Assembly (NCBI GenBank): GCA_002005505.1
Contig: MVGU01001986.1
Coordinates: forward strand, 1-15,125
Length of the DNA stretch: 15,125 nt
Source: Botryococcus braunii
Lineage: Eukaryota > Chlorophyta > Trebouxiophyceae
Direction: 5' to 3'
Part shown: piece after piece, positions 1-7,836 of the stretch
How positions within the stretch are numbered: the first letter of the stretch is position 1
Layout: each line of letters opens with the position of its first letter
Translations under genes and position numbers: made by a program
Notes under the pieces: generated by a model
Databases searched by the model: none
The model's input: the letters and a program-made list of their open reading frames with translations, nothing else
What the model was told of the DNA's origin: nothing

Positions 1-4
1 ACAA

Positions 5-39
5 AAGACGTGAGCCGTGTCATAGAAAGCCAACGAACT
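5..39 (+). repeat. direct repeat, copy 1
   Basis: This 35-bp segment, starting AAGACGTGAGCCGTG, recurs at 160-197 with small insertions (GG for G, TATA for TA). Spacing is about 155 bp. It may be the edge of a longer tandem array or of an unrecognised element that extends beyond the left border. Confidence 0.8.
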
Positions 40-159
40 TTTACAAGTGTGTGTCTTGTAATTGTAGCCTATAGCTAAGCAAGCTATAATGAAGGTGATT
101 ACCTGCATGCGCACCGACACCAGGACTTCAAACAAGCCTTATTGAAGGCACATAACAAC

Positions 160-197
160 AAGACGTGAGCCGTGGTCATATAGAAAGCCAACGAACT
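160..197 (+). repeat. direct repeat, copy 2
   Basis: This is the second copy of the 5-39 repeat, 38 bp long because of three inserted bases. Both copies end GAAAGCCAACGAACT. Confidence 0.8.
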
Positions 198-900
198 GTT
201 GACTTCAAGAGACTGCCCTCTTAAATACCATGACAAGCTACGTAGCCGTACCCGAGTCAGCCCAAGTACGTCTACCTTGTACATGTACAATACACCGGAC
301 TTCGTGTTCGAATTTGTAAGTCTGAACATCCGGGTCCTGATTCGACCAGAACACTCATTTTCTAGTCACGATCGTCGGTGCTGGCTACTAAATGGCTAAT
401 CAAGGGGAAAGGACCGTGAATGCATACGGTCAACCTTTCGGTTACCCCTTGGGTTTGCCCACTCATATTTCTATCTCCTGGAGGTGCTAGTTGACTTCCA
501 GAAGTGGCACAACACATTGAGGCTTATGAATTGCCAAGATCTAAGCTTAGTCAATTCCAGGCCTCAGCATTTCATCATAAGACTAGACAAATGATAAGGT
601 CATACTGGAGTTCATGAGAGAACACCAAGATCAGCGTCCAAACAGCTTCTATACAAGTTCACGCATGGAATGCCTTAGAAACTGTCTGAGCACCGCAGAC
701 ACTCTTAAAGAGTACATAGACACTCTTGAAGATTACAAATAAACAGCAGGTACGTATCTCGCATTGCTCAGTAAGTACAAACCACGTGCAGATGAGGTCG
801 GCATGGCCTAGATACTTTGTTCAATGATCCTTGTCCCCAAAGTCACATGTCAATTTATTGGATAATGACAATTAGGGTCTCATCTGCAATTAGATTATCA
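198..900. other. left flank, no secure gene; possible decayed coding
   Basis: A perfect 14-bp palindrome, TTGTACATGTACAA, lies at 277-290. A short ATG frame near 392-490 (MANQGERTVNAYGQPFG) and a later open stretch near 610-742 (containing STADTLKEYIDTLEDYK, ending TAA) read like protein but are short and in separate frames. They could be remains of another retroelement's Gag. I recognise no family, and the strand is uncertain. Confidence 0.25.
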
Positions 901-915
901 CAACAGAAATGCTAC

Positions 916-1247
916 AGGAGGGGGAAGGGAGGAGAGTGCGAGGCGAGGCGAGCGAGGCGGGCGGGCGGGGCGGGGGCGGGGCGGCGGGGCGGGGCGCGGG
1001 GGGGCGGGGGGGGGGGGGGCGGGGGCGGGGGGCGGGGGGGGGGGGGGCGGGGGGCGGGGGGCGGGGGAGGGGAGTGGGGAGGGGGGGGAGATTTTTTTTT
1101 TTTTTTGGCCCCCCCCCCCCCCCCGAGAGGGAGAGGGATTAGAGGGAGGGGAGACGGGAAGAGGGAGGAGGGGGAGGGGGGTGAGAGAAAAAAAAAAAAA
1201 GTGAGGAGGGGGAGAAGGGGGGGGAGCCGGGGAGAGGGGAGAGGGAA
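916..1247. repeat. G-rich low-complexity tract with T15, C16 and A13 runs
   Basis: About 330 bp are almost purely G with scattered A and C, broken by T15 (1092-1106), C16 (1109-1124) and A13 (1188-1200). Many runs of four or more G could form G-quadruplexes on the + strand. Long proline- or glycine-rich open frames across it, on both strands, are artefacts of composition. The abrupt homopolymers also raise the possibility of assembly error. Confidence 0.9.
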
Positions 1248-1626
1248 CTTCAAGCTAGCTAGTAGATGTACACATGGATGTAGGTGCAAAGACAATGATG
1301 TAATTCCCAAAGAAAGAAGTCTTTCTGACGTCCTGCCTTTTCGGCAGACTGCTCCATGTGGGAAAGACTGTAGCAAGTGTGACAACCCTGTACAGAACTC
1401 TGAGATATCTGCTTCCTCGTAAATGAGCCACAAAACACCACGTGGCAGTAGGCTGGAAAAAGTAGTTTCGATGAATCGCCGGAACGGTAACCATCGTGAA
1501 GGTTCTTACCGAAGCGGGTTTTGGGGAGCCCAGCCGTCCGCCTTCCATCCTCCCCCCAATAATTCAGGTGAGGCAGCCGCTCCACCCCAGGGATTTTCTG
1601 TCTGCAGAGGCAGAGCCAGCGGTTAG
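1248..1626 (+). other. possible cysteine-rich coding remnant
   Basis: One + frame is open through 1422 (TAA 1420-1422) and again to TAG 1624-1626, with a single in-frame stop. The first part shows CTHGCRC and CGKDCSKCDNP, a clustered cysteine pattern loosely like CXC-type zinc-binding segments. The second part is basic and proline-rich (FWGAQPSAFHPPPN). I do not recognise the protein. It could be an exon pair or a pseudogene, and the reverse strand is also partly open. Confidence 0.22.
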
Positions 1627-1706
1627 GCCCCACGAGGTCACAAAACAAGGTTTGGAGCCATGTTTTCGTTTTGATAGTGTCTCGGCCTGGCCAAATACAA
1701 CATGCA

Positions 1707-1820
1707 TCCTCCCTCCCTCCCTCTCTCTCCGTCTCTCTCTCTTCCTCTCTCTCTCTTTCTCTCTCTCCTCTTCCTCTCTCTCTCCTCTCTTCTCCTCTTC
1801 TCTCTCTCTCCTCTCCTCTC

Positions 1821-1854
<34 letters not shown>

Positions 1855-1958
1855 CTCTTTCTCGCTCCCTCTCTCTCTCTCTCTCTCCTCCTCCCTCTTC
1901 CCCCCCCCCCAGTCCCATCCCCCCTCCCTCCCTCCCTCCTCCCCCTCCTCTCTCCTCC
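1707..1958. repeat. (CT)n polypyrimidine microsatellite
   Basis: About 250 bp of C and T, mostly CT with CCT and CTTC variants and very few purines, ends in CCCTCC-type repeats. A polypurine-polypyrimidine mirror tract like this can adopt triplex (H-DNA) structure. Confidence 0.97.
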
Positions 1959-1989
1959 ACTCGCACGAGGCGATTGCCTGCGGAGCGGC

Positions 1990-2103
1990 GGTGTGTATGT
2001 GGTGTGTGTGTGTTTGTGGTGTGTGTGTGTGTGTGTGTAAGGGTGTGTGTATATTTTGTGTGGTTGTGGTGTGTGTGTGTGTTCTGTCTGTCGTGTGTGT
2101 GTC

Positions 2104-2134
<31 letters not shown>

Positions 2135-2182
2135 GTGTGGTGTGTGGTGTGTGTGTTGTGTGTGTGTGTGTGTTTGTGTGTG
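1990..2182. repeat. (GT)n microsatellite
   Basis: About 190 bp of interrupted TG repeats (TGTGGTG, TTTG, TCTG variants) follow the CT tract after a 30-bp spacer. TG tracts are Z-DNA prone. Confidence 0.97.
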
Positions 2183-3120
2183 CCTTTCAAGTTCAGCTTA
2201 TCTTTCTTATCTCCTGAACTTTCTGTTTTCTCAGTGCTTAACCAATACCAGATTCACTTACTGTCCTAAAACTTAGTTTTGTCTTGGACTGCAAGACCTA
2301 GGGCGTAATGTTGCTAAGATCAGCATGTCTGCTCAGGCCTGTGTCCTTATGTCGCGAAGAACTACTAAATGTTTTGGGAAACGTCTGGATCCGAAGTCTA
2401 GATCAGTGTGCTAAGTCGGGCTTGGATGCTCCAGACCTCGAGGGAACCGCGGCGGAGGAGCGGAAGCTGAATGGGAAAATTGCAGAAGGAGTTCCGCAGC
2501 CAAGGACCCTTCACTTGCCTCGTTTGGATAAAGCGCAACGCCCGGTCACGGCCACTCTTTGAGAAGACGAAGCCTTCTTCTCCGCAGCCACCTCTGGGTA
2601 AGACCCCCAAATCCCAACAGACGTTGAATAAGATAGCACAAAAGCTTCCACAGATGCCTTTGGACAAGGCCCCAAAATTTACAAGCGCCCAAACAGCCAG
2701 GCATCCGAATTTGGCCGGTAATCATGCTCCCTGGTTTTAGCTGGCATATACTGCTGATGTGGTTCGATGCTTGCATTGGGGCTTATATTTGACATGTGGG
2801 TCATGTGTCGGATGAACAAACTATGTTTTGCAACTTTGTTTTGCCCTTGAGTTGCCCCCTACTCCCCCGCGGGCTAAGACCCAGGCGTGTATGTGGGACC
2901 ACACTCTTCTCCTGTGGCAGCTACTTCACCTCCTCCTTTGTATGCAGATGAGCGTGCTGTATTTATGAAGTGGAGACCCATCCTTGCCAAGAAACGTTTT
3001 GGGAAATCATGGAAATAACTGTGAAATGGACTGCTACCATGAGTCAGAGAGTACCTGGGAGCCTTTAGCCCACGTTCGCCATCTGACTGACGCAGTGCAG
3101 CTGCACCAGTTCATCTCTTA
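2183..3120. other. no secure gene; two overlapping short open frames
   Basis: A + frame at 2308-2562 (84 codons, ATG to TGA) and a second at 2471-2740 (containing GKTPKSQQTLNKIAQKLPQM) look mildly protein-like but overlap in different frames, and neither has a recognisable domain. The reverse strand is also open there. The remainder, 2741-3120, shows nothing I can identify. Confidence 0.2.
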
Positions 3121-3125
3121 AGTCC

Positions 3126-3156
3126 CATTTGCGGGGCAGTCGACTGCCCGCAAATG
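3126..3156. repeat. 31-bp near-perfect palindrome
   Basis: The segment reads the same on both strands apart from one extra G in the left arm. Its centre, GCAGTCGACTGC, is a perfect 12-bp palindrome, and the arms end in ATTTGCGG and CGCAAAT. It could form a hairpin or cruciform. Confidence 0.9.
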
Positions 3157-3188
3157 ACGTCCCTTTTCTTCATCCACTTGCAACTGTC

Positions 3189-3245
3189 CCCAGATAGCCA
3201 CTTGCGGCATTCCTGGCCTTTTGAGGCATTCCTAGCCATTTGCGG
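3189..3245 (+). repeat. three tandem 19-bp units
   Basis: Units lie at 3189-3207, 3208-3226 and 3227-3245. Units 2 and 3 share CATTCCT-GGCC/AGCC and end TTGAGG or TTGCGG. Unit 1 ends CTTGCGG. The TTTGCGG ending matches the arm of the palindrome 40 bp upstream, and another CTTGCGG occurs near 3412, so this forms one small motif cluster. Confidence 0.8.
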
Positions 3246-4362
3246 CTATGGCAATCTCCTTCAACGTCCCCATCTGAGGATCTGGAGGAGGAGGGTGGAA
3301 GGGTCTGGGAGGAAGAAGAGGTAATGAATTGGGCTTGCATGCAGTGTCTCTTGCTTACCTTGATTTGCATGGGTATGTTTCCTTTATCCACGGCTCCATT
3401 TTGTGATGCACTTGCGGTTGCAGTGTAGCTACTAATGCCAGTTCCGTTCTCAGCATGATGCTTGGTATCTTAACCCATGAGGTACACCATGTGTAGTTAG
3501 TGAGTGTAAGGCTTGCTGCTTTGGGCTTGTGCCTTTATACCATTGGTTGGAAGCCGGCCCCAAAGGTCAACACTGCTGGGTCAGGGGGACTGGCCTAGGT
3601 TTGGACAAGTGCTAGCCTGAGGGCTCAAACTCATTGCTAACCATAGGTATGAGTGCTGTCCAGAGAGTTCGTCCCGAGTTGGAGGACCCACTTCGCTGAC
3701 GATAGTCCTTTAGAATGTCGAGGTATACGGTCATTGAGCAGATGAGTCCATCGTCCGAGAGTGATTATTCCTCTTACTTGCTGGTTGGTAAATACAGGTG
3801 TGATGTCTATAGTTGTATAATTCAGGTTCGTGATACCCCTGTCTTACGTTTGTGGCCCCTCATGGCACAAACAAGCTTTCATAGCTTATGCCGAAGGGGA
3901 GGGCATGATGCATTAGCTAGGGTTATACGTATTATAATATTTACATATATTATACTATAACATATTGTGCTGTAGTAGGGTCCTTGGCAATGCTCTATGA
4001 GTTGCCTAGCTGACCTAGATCTGCAAAACAACCTCGCTCAGATAGGAGCTCGGTTGCCTGTACGACGCGTACGTGGTCGTACACTTATAATTAGATTCAC
4101 CCCGGGTTTTAGAGTAGGGACTCGGATCATTCTTGTAACATCTTTTCCATGGACTCCTGATTGTCTCATCCAAAACCTCTTCCGCCGTGCTATTACTACA
4201 GGAGGAGTTATTCCAGGAAAGCTGCTCAGCGCCTGCTGGCCCATCCGTGTCCGCAGTGGCTTCCGACACTCATGCATCTGCGAATTAGTGGATGCGAGAC
4301 TTGCCTCCTGAATCCAAATTGTCTCGCAGAGTTAGTGGAATCTTGGAGTCCATAGTCTTTAG
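3246..4362. other. no gene recognised; AT-rich patch and small inverted repeat
   Basis: Only short open frames are present, on both strands, with no family features. An AT-rich patch lies at 3922-3967. TGTACGAC (4059-4066) and GTCGTACA (4076-4083) form a perfect 8-bp inverted repeat with a 9-base loop. A + frame near 3240-3428 has an acidic run (SEDLEEEGGRVWEEEEV), but nothing confirms it. Confidence 0.4.
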
Positions 4363-4770
4363 CCCGGCTGGTGGGCCTGCAAGACGCCGTCAAGGCAGCG
4401 CACGGCCTCTGTGGCCTCCTTGGTTAGTGATGGCGCGGCAGAAGCGCTAGCCCCCCAGATGCAGCAGTGGCCACTCCATGGAGCTGGAACTCTCGCGCTG
4501 CAGCAGTGGTGGGCGCAGCAGTCGGAAGCATACGCGGACAGGCAAGGACATGCTGCGTCCAGCCACCTGTTCTTCGTCGATTTTCTATTCAAGGCTGAAA
4601 CTCTCGTGCAGCAGTGGCATCGCTGTTGTCGCTTTCTCGGTTGTGTTTCAAGTGAAGGTCCACCTTCTCCCTGGTGGAAAGAAGTTAGACTTGAGCCGTG
4701 TGTTGCGCGTTCCATATATATGTCAAACATCCATTCAGTGGTCCGGCACTGCTGCTTCATGTTGGTTTAA
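4363..4770 (+). other. possible coding frame with repeated QQW motif
   Basis: This frame is open from 4363 to TAA near 4768, with the first ATG at 4459. GCAGCAGTGG occurs three times (4461, 4500, 4608), each in the same frame and encoding Gln-Gln-Trp. The second and third copies share a longer context (GTLALQQW and ETLVQQW). Keeping the repeat in frame is mild support for coding. The reverse strand is also open across 4359-4760, so the strand is uncertain. I recognise no family. Confidence 0.25.
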
Positions 4771-5090
4771 GGACATCTCAGTTTTGGAGCGCCTTGTTGA
4801 CATGATAAACATATTCTCGTGCAATTGAAATAGATTTCATCTCCTTTTCAATGTTAAGTTTCCACGTGTGGTGACGAATCGTTTAGAATGCACAGTGCCG
4901 TTCCTTCATGCCGCACTGAGGGTCGGGATATGTAGAAGTATGCGTGGTAAAGTTTGTTCGGCAAATGACTTTTAAGTGGGTTTGCTTGGACAGTTATATG
5001 CGATCACATCGGTATCCCCAACTGTCAAATGGTTCGAATTCGTAAACGTCATGTGCTTTGGAATGCGTACATGTCCTATACATGAAGAAT
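4771..5090. other. left flank directly before the retrotransposon
   Basis: I see no gene. ACATGTCC (5069-5076) is the reverse complement of GGACATGT, which spans the insertion point, so the target lies in a small inverted repeat. Confidence 0.5.
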
Positions 5091-5095
5091 GGACA
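5091..5095 (+). repeat. left target site duplication GGACA
   Basis: GGACA directly precedes the TG of the 5' LTR and is repeated directly after the CA of the 3' LTR. Five base pairs is the usual duplication size for Ty3/gypsy integrases. Confidence 0.93.
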
Positions 5096-5321
5096 TGTAA
5101 AGACAACCATTACCTTGTACTTCATATGCGTGCATGGGGAGATCCCGTACAGTTCTCTCTGGTTTTCATATATACTTAGATGAACGCGTACATTCTATAA
5201 TTGGCCGCTCTGCGTCGCATTTAAGACGAGAACTTCACGCATTGTAATCAGTCGCTATCTTCGTCTTCATGAACGGATCTCTTTGCCTCAGTCAAATACT
5301 CTTCCGCTGATTGCCATAACA
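5096..5321 (+). repeat. 5' LTR (226 bp)
   Basis: It starts TGTAAAGAC and ends CATAACA, giving the canonical TG...CA ends. It matches 10213-10435 throughout except for three extra bases (ATG) after GCGTGC near 5133. At 226 bp it is short for a plant gypsy LTR. The A/T-rich ATATATA at 5168-5174 and TATAA at 5196-5200 are the only TATA-like candidates for the element's own promoter. Confidence 0.97.
5168..5200 (+). promoter_or_regulatory. candidate TATA elements of the LTR promoter
   Basis: Two TATA-like strings lie in the LTR: ATATATA at 5168-5174 and TATAA at 5196-5200. Both recur unchanged in the 3' LTR. An RNA polymerase II promoter is expected in the LTR of this family, but which string is used cannot be told from the sequence. 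Confidence 0.35.
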
Positions 5322-5322
5322 C

Positions 5323-5335
5323 TGGTATCGGCGAC
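5323..5335 (+). other. primer binding site (PBS)
   Basis: One base after the 5' LTR lies TGGTATCGGCGAC. TGG pairs with the CCA end of a tRNA, and TGGTATC matches the start of the initiator-Met PBS common in plant gypsy elements. The following bases do not match that tRNA, so the primer may be another tRNA or the site may have diverged. Confidence 0.75.
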
Positions 5336-5346
5336 ATAGTTGTCGC
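5331..5346 (+). other. hairpin overlapping the PBS
   Basis: GCGACA (5331-5336) and TGTCGC (5341-5346) are perfect reverse complements around a 4-base loop TAGT. The left arm covers the 3' half of the PBS, so in the RNA the stem would compete with tRNA pairing. Its function is inferred. Confidence 0.55.
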
Positions 5347-5383
5347 TTGATCTTCTTGTTTCTTTGGCTTAGGTGCGTTTGTG

Positions 5384-6456
5384 ATGAGACGAACCAGGAC
5401 AGGGGCTCCGCGCAAGCGGGTCAGTTTTACGACGCCTAGGAAGCAGATGGTTCCTGCTGGAATCCCACTTCAGGGCCGAATTTTGTTGATCCTGAGCGTG
5501 TAGATGTGTCTACTTTTGTTTCCAAACCTTTATACGAGTCGATGCTGGCTCGGGGCTTTGACCCGGGAGCCACTTACGACACCACTGATGAGGAGGCGGA
5601 GAGCCGCCCAGGCAGTGCTGTGGTGCAAGATGCAAGCCGTCTAAGTGATGCATCTCTTCTAGCAGAGATGCGCTCGCGTGGAATGGTCTTCCCAGCACCG
5701 TCTCCTGTGGTTCCGGACCCCACCTTGAGGGAAGTTCCCATCTCGGCTGTGAAGACCAAGTTTCCTGAACCCATGTTGTATTATGGAGATCCTGACATGT
5801 TGGATGCCCATTTTCTGCAAGTTCGTACGTACTTGCGTGCGAATCGTGTAGATCTGTCAGGAGACGTAGCCGTTGATATGGCCAGTATGTTCCTACGGGG
5901 CAAGGCTCTTGATTGGCTCGTCTCACGGACTCAATTGGCAGCTAAAGGGCAAGCCGTGGAATTGGCAACGTTCCACGCATACATGCAGGCTTTACAGGAG
6001 GCCGTCCGACCAGTGGAGCTGACGGATACTTACTTTGAGCCTTTTCTTGTCATGAGACAAGGAAAACGGTCCATGAGGGAGTATGTTGCGCATTTCAATG
6101 CGTGTAGGGCCAAAGCACCTGACTGCATGTCAGATGCGATGTTAATGTTTGTGTTTAAGCGTGGGTGTCGGGATGACCTGCGCAGGGCGATTACGGTGCA
6201 GCGTCCGCAGACGCTGGAAGAGGTGTTCACACTTGCAGTTGCAGTATCTGATCTGCATGCAAGTGTCCCTCCTCAGGGTGGCGGGCAGAAGGGGTTTCCC
6301 TCCGGAGGATCCCAGACCAAACCCACACCTTCTCCCCCGGCTAAGGAGGCTAATAAGCCTACCTGCCCCCATTGCGGCAAACCCGGACATAATGTCGATG
6401 CATGCTGGGTCTTACACCCTGAAATGAGAAAAGTAAAAAACAAAACGGCTGCCTAA
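5384..6456 (+). CDS. gag: retrotransposon Gag (capsid/nucleocapsid), probable frameshift near the N-terminus
   Basis: Gag packages the element RNA into cytoplasmic particles. The main frame is open from 5440 and clearly protein-like from about 5482. The Retrotrans_gag-type domain covers roughly residues 85-245 counted from codon 5506 (for example GKALDWLVSR, REYVAHFNACRAKAP, RGCRDDLRRAI). A basic, proline-rich linker and a CCHC knuckle follow, CX2CX4HX4C with cysteines and histidine in 6364-6405. This frame has no ATG at its start. The ATG at 5384, 62 bases after the LTR, opens a basic N-terminus (MRRTRTGAPRKRV) in the neighbouring frame that reaches a stop at 5501-5503. A one-base loss near 5459-5461 would explain the switch, so I take 5384 as the original start. 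It ends at TAA 6454-6456, directly followed by TAG. Confidence 0.88.
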
Positions 6457-6459
6457 TAG

Positions 6460-7836
6460 GTGTGGCTGTGGGGTGTGACAGGTGTTGGTACCATGGAGAT
6501 TCAAACAGGGATCCCGGTTCTTCCCGCGTTTGACGAGTTTGTTACCTACCTACGCACCTTTTCTGAGAGTGTTGTGACTCATGTGACGAGTTCGCAACGC
6601 TTGCCTGTGTCTGAAACCCCTTTTGGGCTGATCACCCCTGCTTGTGAGCAGTGTGAGGGTAGAGAGACGCATGTTGATGGATCCCATGAGTTGGTTGTTT
6701 CCTTGAGTTCTGAAGCTGCTCCCATGGCTTGGGAAAGAGTGATTACACGGGCCCTTCCCGGGGATAGGGTAACACTGCTTTGCCCCAGGTCCACAGGTGG
6801 GGAGGCTGTAGGGCCAGAACTGCAGGAGCAACGCCATGCGACCATCGTTATCCCTTGGACATCTCTACTGCAGTTATGGGGAGAATCTACTGCGATTCAG
6901 GCGCCTCCCACTGTTAAGAGTGTTTTCGGGCGGGACATGGTTGAGGTGTCTGTCATTACTAGGCTTGTAGCTGTACCTAGTAAACTCACCTACCAGCCCC
7001 TTCATCATATTGCACAGATGAGCGCAGATTTTACTGTAGCGACTCCTGACTTGTCACATACGTGTATCCAGTTTGAGGGATTGGTGCAGGGTGTTGCATG
7101 TAGGGTGCTATTGGATAGTGGTGCTACAGCTAATTTTGTGAGTGAAGAGTTTATGCATGCTCTTGTTTTACCCACTATGCCTCTCAACTCGTTGTTGACA
7201 GTGAACCTCGCTGATGGTAGAGCCAAGGTAACTGATCAGGTGTGTGCAGTTGACTTGTCTGTGGGGTCGTTTCAGTTCCGAGTGGATTGTTTGCCTACAG
7301 AGCTGCATACCTATGATGTTGTGTTAGGAAAGCCCTGGTTGACAGCGTTTAATCCATGTGTAAATTGGCGCTTGAACACTGTTTGTCTTGTTGATGGTGA
7401 AAGCACACATGTTTTGGTGGGTAGTCAGCGTTCTGATGCGCCTAAATATGTGATTTCTGCCATAGAGTTGGATAGATTTGCTTCTGATTTGACAGAATTG
7501 TACGTGCTCAAGTTGAAACCTGTACAACGGGATTCTGAACCAATACATGCCCAGCCGGGGTTGGAGGACTTGTTGCAGGAGTTCTCGGATGTCCTATCAG
7601 GCTTGCCTGACAGTCTTCCACCACCTCGAGTCGGAGACCACGAAATCCACCTGGAACCTGGTGCTCGACCTCCTGCCTCCCGCATTTACCCGCTGTCGGG
7701 AGCTCAGCTTGCTGAGCTTAGGGCACAGCTGCAGGAGTTGCTGGAACGAGGGTACATCAGGCCCAGCTCTAGTCCTTACGGTGCTCCCATCCTTTTTTGT
7801 CCCCAAGAAGGACGGTGGTTGGCGGTTGTGTATTGA
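6460..7836 (+). CDS. pol: pol, 5' part: aspartic protease and start of reverse transcriptase, frame ends early
   Basis: This is the same reading frame as Gag, separated from it only by TAA TAG. The first ATG, at 6493, lies in ACCATGG, a good eukaryotic start context. A long linker comes first. The retropepsin-type protease follows, with catalytic LLDSGATANFV (Asp codon at 7114-7116, about residue 219 from 6460) and the downstream YDVVLGKPWL block. The frame then enters the RT N-terminus (EIHLEPGARPP, LLERGYIRPSSSPYGAPI). At the six-T run 7793-7798 homology leaves this frame, which ends at TGA 7834-7836. The protease should cut the polyprotein. In this copy it can be made only by read-through or by initiating at 6493. 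Confidence 0.9.
   Translation: MWLWGVTGVGTMEIQTGIPVLPAFDEFVTYLRTFSESVVTHVTSSQRLPVSETPFGLITPACEQCEGRETHVDGSHELVVSLSSEAAPMAWERVITRALPGDRVTLLCPRSTGGEAVGPELQEQRHATIVIPWTSLLQLWGESTAIQAPPTVKSVFGRDMVEVSVITRLVAVPSKLTYQPLHHIAQMSADFTVATPDLSHTCIQFEGLVQGVACRVLLDSGATANFVSEEFMHALVLPTMPLNSLLTVNLADGRAKVTDQVCAVDLSVGSFQFRVDCLPTELHTYDVVLGKPWLTAFNPCVNWRLNTVCLVDGESTHVLVGSQRSDAPKYVISAIELDRFASDLTELYVLKLKPVQRDSEPIHAQPGLEDLLQEFSDVLSGLPDSLPPPRVGDHEIHLEPGARPPASRIYPLSGAQLAELRAQLQELLERGYIRPSSSPYGAPILFCPQEGRWLAVVY
7793..7798 (+). other. frameshift point in RT (T6 run)
   Basis: Upstream RT homology lies in the frame of 6460 and downstream homology in the frame one base later. The switch falls inside a run of six T, which fits one added T. 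Homopolymer slippage during reverse transcription or a sequencing error are both plausible. I see no known programmed slippery motif or strong downstream structure. Confidence 0.8.

Noticed and set aside
817..1433. Glycine-rich + and proline-rich reverse proteins across the G tract
   Set aside because: Composition artefact of the G-rich homopolymer region. Only the cysteine-rich end after 1248 was kept, at low confidence.
1259..2190. Long reverse-strand frames rich in Arg-Glu and Thr-His repeats, and + frames rich in Ser-Leu or Val-Cys
   Set aside because: These are translations of the (CT)n and (GT)n microsatellites. A dinucleotide repeat without stops gives a long open frame by composition alone.
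5510..5926. 138-codon reverse frame inside Gag
   Set aside because: It lies antisense to a well-supported Gag domain and has no family features.
7785..7836. Programmed ribosomal frameshift inside RT
   Set aside because: Programmed shifts in this family lie at the gag-pol boundary, not within RT. A T-run slip or sequencing error is more likely.
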